Positions 33,888 to 41,889 of a stretch of 64,000 nucleotides of DNA are shown in pieces (position 1 is the stretch's first letter; each line of letters opens with the position of its first letter). A model generated the notes under the pieces. It worked only from the letters and a program-made list of their open reading frames with translations. It made no database searches and was not told the origin of the DNA. The DNA is from JBBEBE01 sp040882505 (GTDB taxonomy: Bacteria; Bacteroidota; Rhodothermia; Balneolales; Balneolaceae). The stretch covers positions 124,001 to 188,000 of the forward strand of contig JBBEBE010000005.1 in the NCBI GenBank assembly GCA_040882505.1, written 5' to 3'. The translations under genes and the position numbers were made by a program.

Positions 33888-34327
33888 ATGACGCATCCAC
33901 GAACGGAAGATACAAAGCGGTGAAGCTCATCGGAGTTGATCCACTAGAACAAGGATTGAAACTCAGCTTCCCAATCGGAATGATCATGAAGTTGACCTCA
34001 TCGGAGTTGATCCACTAGAACAAGGATTGAAACATGTGGATATGGAGAGAGTCCATGAGTAGCCTGTTGACTCATCGGAGTTGATCCACTAGAACAAGGA
34101 TTGAAACATGACGCATCCACGAACGGAAGATACAAAGCGGTGAAGCTCATCGGAGTTGATCCACTAGAACAAGGATTGAAACTCAGCTTCCCAATCGGAA
34201 TGATCATGAAGTTGACCTCATCGGAGTTGATCCACTAGAACAAGGATTGAAACATGTGGATATGGAGAGAGTCCATGAGTAGCCTGTTGACTCATCGGAG
34301 TTGATCCACTAGAACAAGGATTGAAAC
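33888..34327. repeat. 220-bp tandem duplication of three spacers in the array
   Basis: 33888-34107 and 34108-34327 are identical: spacers 65-67 recur as 68-70 with their repeats. The lengths (38, 34 and 37 nt spacers plus three 37-nt repeats) add to 220. This is recombination between repeats or slippage, not new acquisition. Confidence 0.95.
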
Positions 34328-35738
34328 AACGCATTGAGGAGGCAGATAAGAAAATCCCGGTTCTCATCGGAGTTGATCCACTAGAACAAGGATTGAAACC
34401 ACCACTCCACCACCTGTGTCTCGGTCAGGGCCTCTCATCGGAGTTGATCCACTAGAACAAGGATTGAAACAGAAACGACAGCCAGTCGCTCAAGGGCCTG
34501 CTGGCCGCTCATCGGAGTTGATCCACTAGAACAAGGATTGAAACTTCCTCCGCCTCTTCAGCCTCTTTCAGCATCTTCTCCTCATCGGAGTTGATCCACT
34601 AGAACAAGGATTGAAACATCTCATCCATACCGGCTGAACGAAGGACTCCAAGGACTCATCGGAGTTGATCCACTAGAACAAGGATTGAAACAAAGCAGGA
34701 GAGCTTGTTGATGTTAACCATAAACACTCATCGGAGTTGATCCACTAGAACAAGGATTGAAACCAATACCCAAAACGATCGAGATGTTGACATAAAGTGC
34801 TCATCGGAGTTGATCCACTAGAACAAGGATTGAAACTGCCCCACCTGTAACAAACAGAAGGGACCAGAATCTCATCGGAGTTGATCCACTAGAACAAGGA
34901 TTGAAACTACACCGGATGGATCCGCATGAGTTGATTCCAGATCTCTCATCGGAGTTGATCCACTAGAACAAGGATTGAAACATGAGAAACTCATATTGAT
35001 CCAAGAAGTCATCTTTTCTCATCGGAGTTGATCCACTAGAACAAGGATTGAAACATGAGTGCGAAAAACTTCCGATGGTGCTGCACGTTCTCATCGGAGT
35101 TGATCCACTAGAACAAGGATTGAAACCGGAAACAAGGCCGTCAACAGACTCCTTGATTATCTCATCGGAGTTGATCCACTAGAACAAGGATTGAAACGGG
35201 GCATGATCCGGATGAGTGTGTAACCACTTCTCTCCTCATCGGAGTTGATCCACTAGAACAAGGATTGAAACTTTCTATGTCCTATGTATTCCAATCTCCA
35301 ACATCTCCTCATCGGAGTTGATCCACTAGAACAAGGATTGAAACAGAAATTCCACAAGGAGTATATTGAGGAGAGAATTGAACTCATCGGAGTTGATCCA
35401 CTAGAACAAGGATTGAAACCAAATTGAACCGGATCAAGGTGAGCCGGCAGTGCGATTCTCATCGGAGTTGATCCACTAGAACAAGGATTGAAACCGGATC
35501 TTGATACAGGTACAGCTACTCGTCTGAATCTCATCGGAGTTGATCCACTAGAACAAGGATTGAAACATGCCATGGCCCTCAAGACGGTGTTGAAGCTTCT
35601 CCTCTCATCGGAGTTGATCCACTTGTCAAGGGTCGCGACTATTCCCAACCCAGGGTCAACTGTATTCCCCACTTGTCAAACTCCGGAACGATCAGCGGAT
35701 GGAAAGGGTCAACGTACATTCGCACTCATTGCTAGCCG

Positions 35739-35983
35739 TTGCACGGTATCATTGAAGTCCATAGTGCATTGGAATTGGTAGAGGAGTTTGAACAACGAGT
35801 TGATGCGTTAAAGCAACACCCCTTGCTCGGGCGTAAATCACCGTTTTTCAAGAGTAGAGAATTCGGGCATTGATCATCAGAAAAACCTATCTGATTGTTT
35901 ACGAAATTCTAGACAATCACATAGAGATTCTTACAATACGTCCTACCAGTGAGAACGATACGTCAGATCCTGATACCGAATAA
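35739..35983 (+). pseudogene. Frameshifted ParE/RelE-type toxin remnant at the CRISPR trailer
   Basis: Two reading frames together spell a toxin-like protein. The first runs from about 35739 and reads VEEFEQRVDALKQHPLLGRKS then SREFGH before a stop near 35872. The second, shifted frame continues ALIIRKTYLIVYEIL then HIEILTIRPTSEND to the stop at 35981-35983. The HPLLGR and YLIVYEI segments are typical of ParE/RelE toxins. No clear start codon or antitoxin remains; the expected antitoxin place upstream (35640-35738) shows nothing recognisable. Its 3' end overlaps the Fic fragment on the other strand. Confidence 0.65.
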
Positions 35984-36191
35984 GACCCTCGATGCAATTT
36001 TCCAACCGTTTGAACGCTCCAATCTCCAATAGGTCCTGCATGTCCCGGGTGGCCGTCGCGTTGGATGTTTTGGCGATGCCGATGTACTTTCTGGCATTCA
36101 TTCCTCCTTCGAATCCATCGGGGCCCTCTTCCAGCATTCTCCGAAGCACCTTCTCTTGACGGTCTTTGAACCCATCCATTATTCGGCTCAA
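35943..36191 (-). pseudogene. C-terminal fragment of a Fic-family protein
   Basis: An 82-aa frame whose core, YIGIAKTSNATATRDMQDLLEIGAFKR, is the winged-helix segment found at the C-terminus of many Fic (AMP-transferase) proteins. The catalytic HPFx(D/E)GNGR domain that should precede it is absent. Start is TTG 36191 or ATG 36179. It may be a decayed remnant or a free-standing small DNA-binding protein kept for regulation. Repeated TGAGCCGAATAA words lie at its start. Confidence 0.6.
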
Positions 36192-36234
36192 ATACGACTG
36201 ATTAGTGAGCCGATTGGAGTTGTTATTCGGCTCA
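36179..36234. repeat. Repeated TGAGCCGAATAA words upstream of the Fic fragment
   Basis: On the plus strand TTATTCGGCTCA occurs at 36179-36190 and 36223-36234, with an inverted partial copy (TGAGCCGATT) at 36206-36215. The spacing and the position next to a winged-helix fragment suggest an operator. The rest of the gap up to 36365 shows nothing I recognise. Confidence 0.5.
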
Positions 36235-36365
36235 TATCGACCAAGACTGTGAACGACACCTACGCTTTCTTTAATTCACTCATCCCCCGAGGCAACCCTT
36301 CCGCTTTCACGCACGTACAGGCTGGATAGAGACAGAAGCACCACCGTTCACAGATCCAGACCGCC

Positions 36366-36866
36366 ATGTGTCCCATTTCATCTGATTCCGACGAAGGGTT
36401 CTTGAGTGATTCCTTCCACCGTCATGCACTATTCGTTTTTCTCATTGGGCTTCTGTTACTCACACTTGCCGCTTGCGGCGGCGGCCCAACCGATTCCAAC
36501 ACCGGAGGGAATGGTGGTGGAGGCAACGGGGGAGGGGACGAACCCGCAGAAAATGAAGTCATTATGACTGGTACGACCTTCACTCCGTCCTCGATCCAAA
36601 TCGAAGTGGGCGAGACGGTCACCTGGCGCAACCAGAGCAGCATGACCCATACAGTCACCAGTGGATCCAACCGGCAGCACGACGACGAATTCAACAGCGG
36701 GAACCTGGCACCGGGCGCCGACTATTCAGTCACGTTTACCGAAGCGGGAGATTTTGACTACTTCTGCATCCCGCACGTGGGTATGAACGGCTCGGTCACG
36801 GTCATTGACCCGACAGCCGAATCGGTTCAACAAGGCACTGGAGAGCACGGGAGGGTGAGCCCGTGA
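36366..36866 (+). CDS. Plastocyanin/azurin-like cupredoxin lipoprotein
   Basis: A 166-aa secreted copper protein. The hydrophobic signal ends in LAACGGG (lipobox), followed by a Gly/Asn-rich linker. The cupredoxin domain has TPSSIQIEVGETVTWRNQ, then a ligand His in SSMTHTVTSG and the C-terminal Cys/His/Met set in DYFCIPHVGMNG. It should carry one type I copper and shuttle electrons in the periplasm. It lies 2 bp before a YceI gene, probably in one operon. Confidence 0.92.
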   Translation: MCPISSDSDEGFLSDSFHRHALFVFLIGLLLLTLAACGGGPTDSNTGGNGGGGNGGGDEPAENEVIMTGTTFTPSSIQIEVGETVTWRNQSSMTHTVTSGSNRQHDDEFNSGNLAPGADYSVTFTEAGDFDYFCIPHVGMNGSVTVIDPTAESVQQGTGEHGRVSP

Positions 36867-36867
36867 G

Positions 36868-37494
36868 ATGGTGAAGCTATCCAAACAACAAACAGATCGA
36901 ATGGGACCCTTTGTTCTCGGGTTCGCTACAGCCTTGCTGGTCGGTCTTCAGGCGACCGGTGGGACAGCGGAACCTCCGGATCGATTGCCGATTCAGGAAC
37001 CGTCCCTTTTCTATACCGACAACGGGACCGCAGAGTTCACCTCCAGTGTCCCTTTGCACACCTTTACGGGCCGGTCGGATCATTTGACCGGCATAATCGA
37101 TCTGGATGAGAACGTGGTGGATTTCTATCTGGATCTGTCTACGCTGGAGACCGGTCTTCGGCGCCGGGATCGCGACATGGCTCGAACGCTTCAGATCAAG
37201 GAGTTCCCCTTTGCCGAGTTTACCGGCCACCTGAAGGAGCGGTTCGACCCGACCCGACAAGATACGCAGACGGTCACGGCCGTTGGAGAGTTCACCATCC
37301 ACGGCATTTCGCAACCCGTGGAGATCAACGGGATCCTGACTCTGGATCATGAAACGCTGCACCTGCAGGCCGCGTGGACATTTCGACTGGAAGAGTATCA
37401 AATTGAACCGCCAGGCCTTCTCTTCTACCGGGTTCAGCAGGAACAGGCGGTCAGAATTCGAGCGACGCTGATGGCTGTTGAGGAGATCCCGTAA
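36868..37494 (+). CDS. YceI-family secreted protein
   Basis: A 208-aa exported protein with a signal peptide and the YceI lipocalin-like pattern: TSSVPLHTFTGRSDHLTGIIDLDENVVDFYLDLSTLETG, then FAEFTGHL and GEFTIHGISQPVEINGIL. YceI proteins bind isoprenoid-type lipids; they often accompany cytochromes or cupredoxins in this bacterial group. Start ATG 36868 lies just after the cupredoxin stop. Confidence 0.88.
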   Translation: MVKLSKQQTDRMGPFVLGFATALLVGLQATGGTAEPPDRLPIQEPSLFYTDNGTAEFTSSVPLHTFTGRSDHLTGIIDLDENVVDFYLDLSTLETGLRRRDRDMARTLQIKEFPFAEFTGHLKERFDPTRQDTQTVTAVGEFTIHGISQPVEINGILTLDHETLHLQAAWTFRLEEYQIEPPGLLFYRVQQEQAVRIRATLMAVEEIP

Positions 37495-37522
37495 TCGACG
37501 ACTTGTTCAACCTTTTATTCCA

Positions 37523-37729
37523 ATGTTCATGAGGACCCTCTGCTTACTTGGTGTTCGATCGAATGGGACCAGCGGGTTGGGACGGAGCCTGAGTTCCCTG
37601 CTTCTGGGGGGGCTCCTGTGGGTAGGGTGCCTGGTCCCGACCGAAACGGCCGTGGCACAGCTCCAACGGGAACGGGTCCAGTCAGAAACCGACGGAGGGT
37701 TTGATTTTTTGGGGTTTAACGAACGATGA
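37523..37729 (+). pseudogene. Truncated N-terminus of a secreted protein
   Basis: The frame encodes a signal peptide (SSLLLGGLLWVGCLVPTETAVAQ) and about 25 further residues (LQRERVQSETDGG), then ends as FDFLGFNER inside a TTTTTTGGGGTTTAA word. That word belongs to the repeat family around the adjacent Fic gene, so the original coding sequence appears to break there. Genes at this place after cupredoxin and YceI often encode outer-membrane beta-barrel proteins, but too little remains to tell. It could instead be a short expressed leader. Confidence 0.5.
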
Positions 37730-37790
37730 TCGTTCCGGGATTTAACTATTTGGGAGTTAAGAGGAGGTAAAATTAAATTTTTGGGGTTTA
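37705..37790. repeat. Three copies of a T-rich/GGGGTTTA motif left of fic
   Basis: Copies at 37705-37719 (TTTTTTGGGGTTTAA), 37742-37764 (diverged, ending GGGAGTTAAGAGG) and 37773-37790 (TTAAATTTTTGGGGTTTA). The last is identical over 18 bp to the copy at 39324-39341 on the other side of fic. They mark either the edge of an inserted element or operator sites. Confidence 0.7.
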
Positions 37791-37814
37791 GTATACCCAA
37801 TACCGGGACCGGGA

Positions 37815-39299
37815 TTACTCCGGCAGTCGTAATCGAATCCCGTTCCGGTCTGCTTCCGTTGGATCGAGAAACGCGTTGCATGACGCAAGTTGTTTTCTGG
37901 CCGTATCATACTTCTTCCAATCAATGGACTGAGTGAATTTTTGAGCAAAGTCCAGTGTACGTATCAATGGGGTGGAGTTCCCGTAGTTGGTCATCGACTT
38001 CAGTGCGGCCAGATAGTTGTTTCGATACACGATAGGTATCATGATTTTCTGATCCTGAACAGACACCAACTCTGCATTCATCATGACACGAGCCAACCGT
38101 CCGTTTCCGTCTGCGAATGGGTGAACCTCACTCACAAGAAACATCAGATAAACTGCCCTGTGAAAGGAGTACTCCAGTGCTCTATATATCTCGAATCCCT
38201 TTCGAAGAGTACCTTCCACAAGATCTGAATGGACAAATTCTGTACCCCCGGCTCTATTCACTTTGGTTTTGAACTGTCCGGGACGTTTACCCTTTCTGGC
38301 CGTCATGATTTCTGAGTGTCGATACTTCATTTTGGCAATGAAGTCATCAAAATCTTTTGGAATCTGGCTCATTTCATGATAGTTGGAAACGATCTTATAT
38401 GTCCCCAACACATCGTGAGCATCATCGGGTCGTTCAACAGGTATTTCATTCCGGAAAACAATGTCCTCGGCTTCACTTACGTCAAACTCGGTACCTTCAA
38501 TAAAATTGGAGAAGTAGGCTTCAAAGAACGAAATATGTATCCGTTCGTCTTGGGAAAGATCCCCGGCAGCCCTGGAATCCGGAGCAACTTTTTTCAAGTC
38601 CTCAAAAAGTTTTAGAAAGAGGTCTGCACGATCGGGATCAAATGGCTCTTTTCCTTTGCGTGCCTTCGCTACATCTGTTTTCAGCTCTGCCTCTCGGGTC
38701 CCTTGAAGTGCGCCGATCAAACCCTCCAATATTTTGAATTCCCTCTGGAGTCCAAGTTCGTCGGCGATGATACCGGCCTTGTCACGTATGCGATTGATGT
38801 GGTGTGCCCCTTTTAGTCGAATAAGCTTGTCCAACTTTTTCTCCATTTCCTCCCGAGAAAGAGTTCGACTCACAGAGCTTGTGCGAGCACGCGACGGTCT
38901 CATGTTCTCCAAAAGTGCACGGGGTTCGGATGTAATGTACAGATCATTGATGAACGGTAAATCGCTCTCTATCCTGCCATATCCTTTTCGCGGATAAAAC
39001 GTGATTCCGGGAAGTTCGACTCTCCGCTTTTTATCGGATACGATAAAAACGGATCCATCCCCGGCTGGCCGATTTTCAAGAGCGGTTCGGTCTGCTATCA
39101 GTGCATCCGGGAAATACTCTCTGAGCAGGTGGTACCAGTTTCGCTTTACGATAAGCTCTGGCTCGTCCACAAGATTCTTTGTGTACAACTTCGAAGCGAT
39201 CTTTTTCAGCTTTCCATCCGCAACTGCTTGTGATACCTGTGAAGAGATCTGTGTATTGGATACAAATACCTCCGGTAAGGATTCTAATAATGTGGGCAT
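37815..39299 (-). CDS. fic: Fic-domain protein with AbiEi-like DNA-binding N-terminus
   Basis: A 494-aa protein. The Fic core has HPFADGNGRLAR from about residue 393, the intact catalytic loop for AMP (or other NMP) transfer to a target hydroxyl. An inhibitory-helix motif S-x-x-x-E-G is visible as SNFIEG near residues 264-269, so the enzyme should be auto-inhibited. The first 140 residues (ISSQVSQAVADGKLKKIASKLYTK, then LLREYFPDALIADRTAL) resemble the winged-helix and following domain of AbiEi-type antitoxins. Thus a DNA-binding module seems fused to a Fic toxin-like enzyme. An 18-bp motif lies 25-42 bp upstream of the start and recurs past its 3' end. Target unknown. Confidence 0.88.
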   Translation of the reverse strand: MPTLLESLPEVFVSNTQISSQVSQAVADGKLKKIASKLYTKNLVDEPELIVKRNWYHLLREYFPDALIADRTALENRPAGDGSVFIVSDKKRRVELPGITFYPRKGYGRIESDLPFINDLYITSEPRALLENMRPSRARTSSVSRTLSREEMEKKLDKLIRLKGAHHINRIRDKAGIIADELGLQREFKILEGLIGALQGTREAELKTDVAKARKGKEPFDPDRADLFLKLFEDLKKVAPDSRAAGDLSQDERIHISFFEAYFSNFIEGTEFDVSEAEDIVFRNEIPVERPDDAHDVLGTYKIVSNYHEMSQIPKDFDDFIAKMKYRHSEIMTARKGKRPGQFKTKVNRAGGTEFVHSDLVEGTLRKGFEIYRALEYSFHRAVYLMFLVSEVHPFADGNGRLARVMMNAELVSVQDQKIMIPIVYRNNYLAALKSMTNYGNSTPLIRTLDFAQKFTQSIDWKKYDTARKQLASCNAFLDPTEADRNGIRLRLPE

Positions 39300-39323
39300 T
39301 ATCGTCGTTTTTTTGAAAAAAAG

Positions 39324-39346
39324 TTAAATTTTTGGGGTTTAAGAGG
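39324..39346. promoter_or_regulatory. Motif copy upstream of fic, candidate operator or element end
   Basis: TTAAATTTTTGGGGTTTA followed by AGAGG, 25 bp before the fic start. Identical over 18 bp to 37773-37790. The remaining gap up to 39560 shows no gene. Confidence 0.5.
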
Positions 39347-39560
39347 TTGATTTTTGTGCAATACGTGCCGGACATCCACAGTAGGCGAAAACGTTAAATA
39401 TCTTGAATAGAAGCTCGGTAATCATCCTCCGATCCACAGTTGACAACGTGCCGTGAGAACAGCAATTTGAACCCTCTCCCCGGCCAGTTCAAGACGTAAT
39501 CATCTTGCTGGATGAGGAGATTTCAAGATTCGCAAACCAGTAGACAATACCGGAGAGACC

Positions 39561-40739
39561 ATGAACAGACGAAAGATACGGATGGGAATGATTGGTGGCG
39601 GCATTGGCGCCTTTATCGGAGAGGTTCACCGAATGGCGGCCGCTCTGGATGGGCACATTGAACTGGTTTGCGGGGCGTTCAGCAGCGATCCGGAACGGTC
39701 CCGAAAAAGTGGCGAAGAGCTCTACCTGCCCGCCGACCGCGTGTATGGCACCTTTGAGGAGATGATCCAGAAGGAGAAGGAACGTCCCGAGGAGGAGCGG
39801 ATGGAGTTGGTCTCGATCGTGACGCCCAACCATGTCCACTTCCCGGCGGCCAAGGCGGCGCTGGAGAATGGATTTCATGTGATTTGCGACAAGCCGATGA
39901 CCGTAAGCCTGGAGGAGGCCAAAGAGCTGCGCCGGCTGGTGAACGATACCGGACTTCTGTTTGCACTTACACACACCTACACGGGCTACCCAATGGTCAA
40001 GGAAGCGCGCGAGCTCATTCGAAACGGGGAGCTGGGCACCCTTCGCAAGGTGGTGGTCGAATACCCGCAGGGATGGCTCTCCGACAAGCTCGAGGAGGAG
40101 AACAAGCAGGCCGCATGGCGCACCGATCCGGCTCGCTCGGGTCCAGCCGGCGCGATGGGAGACATCGGGACTCATGCCGAGAATCTGGCCGAATATGTAA
40201 CCGGTTTGCAGATCAAAGAGCTCTGCGCCGATCTGACGGCGTTCGTCCCGGGACGACGACTCGACGATGACGGCAATGTTCTGCTTCGTTTCGAAGGCGG
40301 CGCAAAAGGGGTTCTGCATGCCAGCCAGGTGAGCGCCGGTGAGGAGAACTCGCTCAAGATCTATGTGTATGGCGAAAAAGGCGGGTTCGAGTGGCACCAG
40401 ATGGAACCCAATACGCTTTGGGTTCGCCATGGAGACCGCCCCGAAGAGAAGTGGCGTACTGGGATGCCCTATTTGAGTGAAGTGGCTCAGGTGCACACGC
40501 GCGTTCCGGCCGGACACCCGGAAGGATACCTGGAGGCGTTTGCCAACCTCTACCGCAATGTCGCCTTCGCCCTGCAACGGCGTGCCGGCGGCGAAAAACC
40601 CCAGACCGATCTCTACGATTTTCCAACCGTCGAAGATGGCGTCCGTGGCATCGCCTTTATCGATACCGTGATTGCCTCCTCAAAGGGCGACGCGAAGTGG
40701 ACTCCATTTGTGGAATACAACGAACCCCAGACATCATGA
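39561..40739 (+). CDS. Gfo/Idh/MocA-family oxidoreductase
   Basis: A 392-aa NAD(P)-dependent sugar or inositol dehydrogenase-like enzyme. The Rossmann start is MIGGGIGAFIGEVH, the catalytic-lysine loop is HVICDKPM (in place of the usual EKP), and GDIGTHAEN is the conserved substrate-side motif. It overlaps the following sugar isomerase/epimerase gene by 4 bp (ATGA), a common pairing in sugar and polyol breakdown. Codon use is G+C-rich like the rest of the chromosome. Substrate unknown. Confidence 0.92.
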   Translation: MNRRKIRMGMIGGGIGAFIGEVHRMAAALDGHIELVCGAFSSDPERSRKSGEELYLPADRVYGTFEEMIQKEKERPEEERMELVSIVTPNHVHFPAAKAALENGFHVICDKPMTVSLEEAKELRRLVNDTGLLFALTHTYTGYPMVKEARELIRNGELGTLRKVVVEYPQGWLSDKLEEENKQAAWRTDPARSGPAGAMGDIGTHAENLAEYVTGLQIKELCADLTAFVPGRRLDDDGNVLLRFEGGAKGVLHASQVSAGEENSLKIYVYGEKGGFEWHQMEPNTLWVRHGDRPEEKWRTGMPYLSEVAQVHTRVPAGHPEGYLEAFANLYRNVAFALQRRAGGEKPQTDLYDFPTVEDGVRGIAFIDTVIASSKGDAKWTPFVEYNEPQTS

Positions 40740-41779
40740 AAGGACCCGCACTTTTTTTAGCCCAGTTCATGGGCGACGACGCCCCCTTCAACTCCCTCTC
40801 TTCAATCTGCAAATGGGCCGCCGGCCTGGGCTACAAAGGGGTTCAAATCCCCACCTGGGATGCCCGCTGTGTCGATCTCGAAAAACTGGCCACCAGCCAG
40901 GATTATGCCGACGAAATTCAGGGTATCGTCCGGCAGGCGGGCCTGGAGATCACCGAGCTCTCGACCCACCTGCAAGGGCAACTGGTGGCGGTCCACCCCG
41001 CCTACGATGAACTTTTCGACAGCTTCGCGCCCGAAAGGCTGCACGGGAAACCAAAAGAGCGAACCGAGTGGGCGGTTCGCCAGCTCGAATGGGCGGCCCA
41101 GGCCAGCCAGCGACTCGGCATTACAGAGCACGCCACCTTCTCCGGCGCCCTACTCTGGCAGACGGTCTATCCATGGCCGCAACGACCCACTGGATTGGTC
41201 GAAACAGGATTCGAAGAGCTGGCCAAACGGTGGATTCCCATCCTGAACACCTTTGACGAAGCGGGTGTCGATCTCTGCTACGAGCTGCACCCGGGCGAAG
41301 ATCTGCACGACGGGGTCACCTACGAACGGTTTTTGGAGGCAACGAGCAATCACCCCCGCGCCAACATTCTCTACGATCCAAGCCACTTTCTTCTTCAGCA
41401 GCTCGACTATCTGGCGTTCATCGACCTCTACCACGACCGGATCCGCATGTTCCACGTCAAGGACGCCGAGTTCAACCCGACCGGAAAACAGGGAGTCTAT
41501 GGCGGATACCAGGGGTGGACCGATCGGGCCGGACGCTTCCGCTCTCTCGGCGATGGCCAGGTGGATTTCAAGGGGATCTTCTCAAAACTGACCCAACACG
41601 GCTTTGACGGCTGGGCCGTTCTGGAGTGGGAGTGCTGCCTGAAACATCCCGAGCAGGGAGCGGCCGAAGGGGCACCCTTCATCGCCGACCACATGATTCG
41701 ACGGACGGAGAAGGCGTTTGACGACTTTGCCGGCGCCGGTTCGGACGAGGCGAAAAACCGCAAGATCCTCGGACTCTGA
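40736..41779 (+). CDS. Sugar phosphate isomerase/epimerase (xylose-isomerase-like TIM barrel)
   Basis: A 347-aa TIM-barrel enzyme. ATG 40736 overlaps the previous stop and gives MKGPALFLAQFMGDDAP; an upstream frame start would add 13 residues inside the previous gene. Metal and catalytic positions are suggested by CYELHPGEDLHDG, YDPSHFLLQ, FHVKDAEF and VLEWECC. Proteins of this family isomerise or epimerise keto-sugars or inositol intermediates. It is followed by hairpins and the convergent xylA gene. Confidence 0.9.
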   Translation: MKGPALFLAQFMGDDAPFNSLSSICKWAAGLGYKGVQIPTWDARCVDLEKLATSQDYADEIQGIVRQAGLEITELSTHLQGQLVAVHPAYDELFDSFAPERLHGKPKERTEWAVRQLEWAAQASQRLGITEHATFSGALLWQTVYPWPQRPTGLVETGFEELAKRWIPILNTFDEAGVDLCYELHPGEDLHDGVTYERFLEATSNHPRANILYDPSHFLLQQLDYLAFIDLYHDRIRMFHVKDAEFNPTGKQGVYGGYQGWTDRAGRFRSLGDGQVDFKGIFSKLTQHGFDGWAVLEWECCLKHPEQGAAEGAPFIADHMIRRTEKAFDDFAGAGSDEAKNRKILGL

Positions 41780-41783
41780 GGGA

Positions 41784-41854
41784 CGGGTTTCGAGCCTGAT
41801 GGGGTCGAACCCGCACCCTTCGGTTCAACCCGGAAGAATCTACATTCCCGGGGT
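41784..41854. terminator. Hairpins between convergent sugar isomerase and xylA genes
   Basis: CGGGTTTCGA (41784-41793) pairs with TCGAACCCG (41805-41813) with one bulge, and TCAACCCGG (41825-41833) with CCGGGGTTGA further on. No clear U tract follows; a role in ending both transcripts is likely but not certain. Confidence 0.4.
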
Positions 41855-41889
41855 TGATCGAATGGAAAAGGCGGGCAGGCGCGGTGTGA

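Larger units (their letters stand above)
29104..35639 (+). CRISPR. CRISPR array, 88 intact 37-nt repeats plus one decayed terminal repeat
   Basis: The repeat begins CTCATCGGAGTTGATCC and ends AACAAGGATTGAAAC (37 nt), first copy 29104-29140 and last intact copy 35530-35566. I counted 88 intact copies by stepping through the sequence. Spacers are about 34-39 nt. The 3' word GATTGAAAC matches the crRNA-handle end usual for type I-B. All copies look identical except copies 2, 3 and 4 (29177, 29248, 29318), which begin with T. The terminal copy at 35604-35639 keeps the first 20 bases and then diverges, marking the leader-distal end. A 100-N gap falls in spacer 16, so the true count may differ. Two blocks of spacers are duplicated. 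Apparent open frames across the array, on both strands, are only translations of the repeat. Confidence 0.99.

Noticed and set aside
29104..35640. Open reading frames across the CRISPR array on both strands (LIGVDPLEQGLK- or FNPCSSGSTPM-type repeats)
   Set aside because: They are translations of the 37-nt repeat; the spacing is repeat plus spacer and no protein family is implied.
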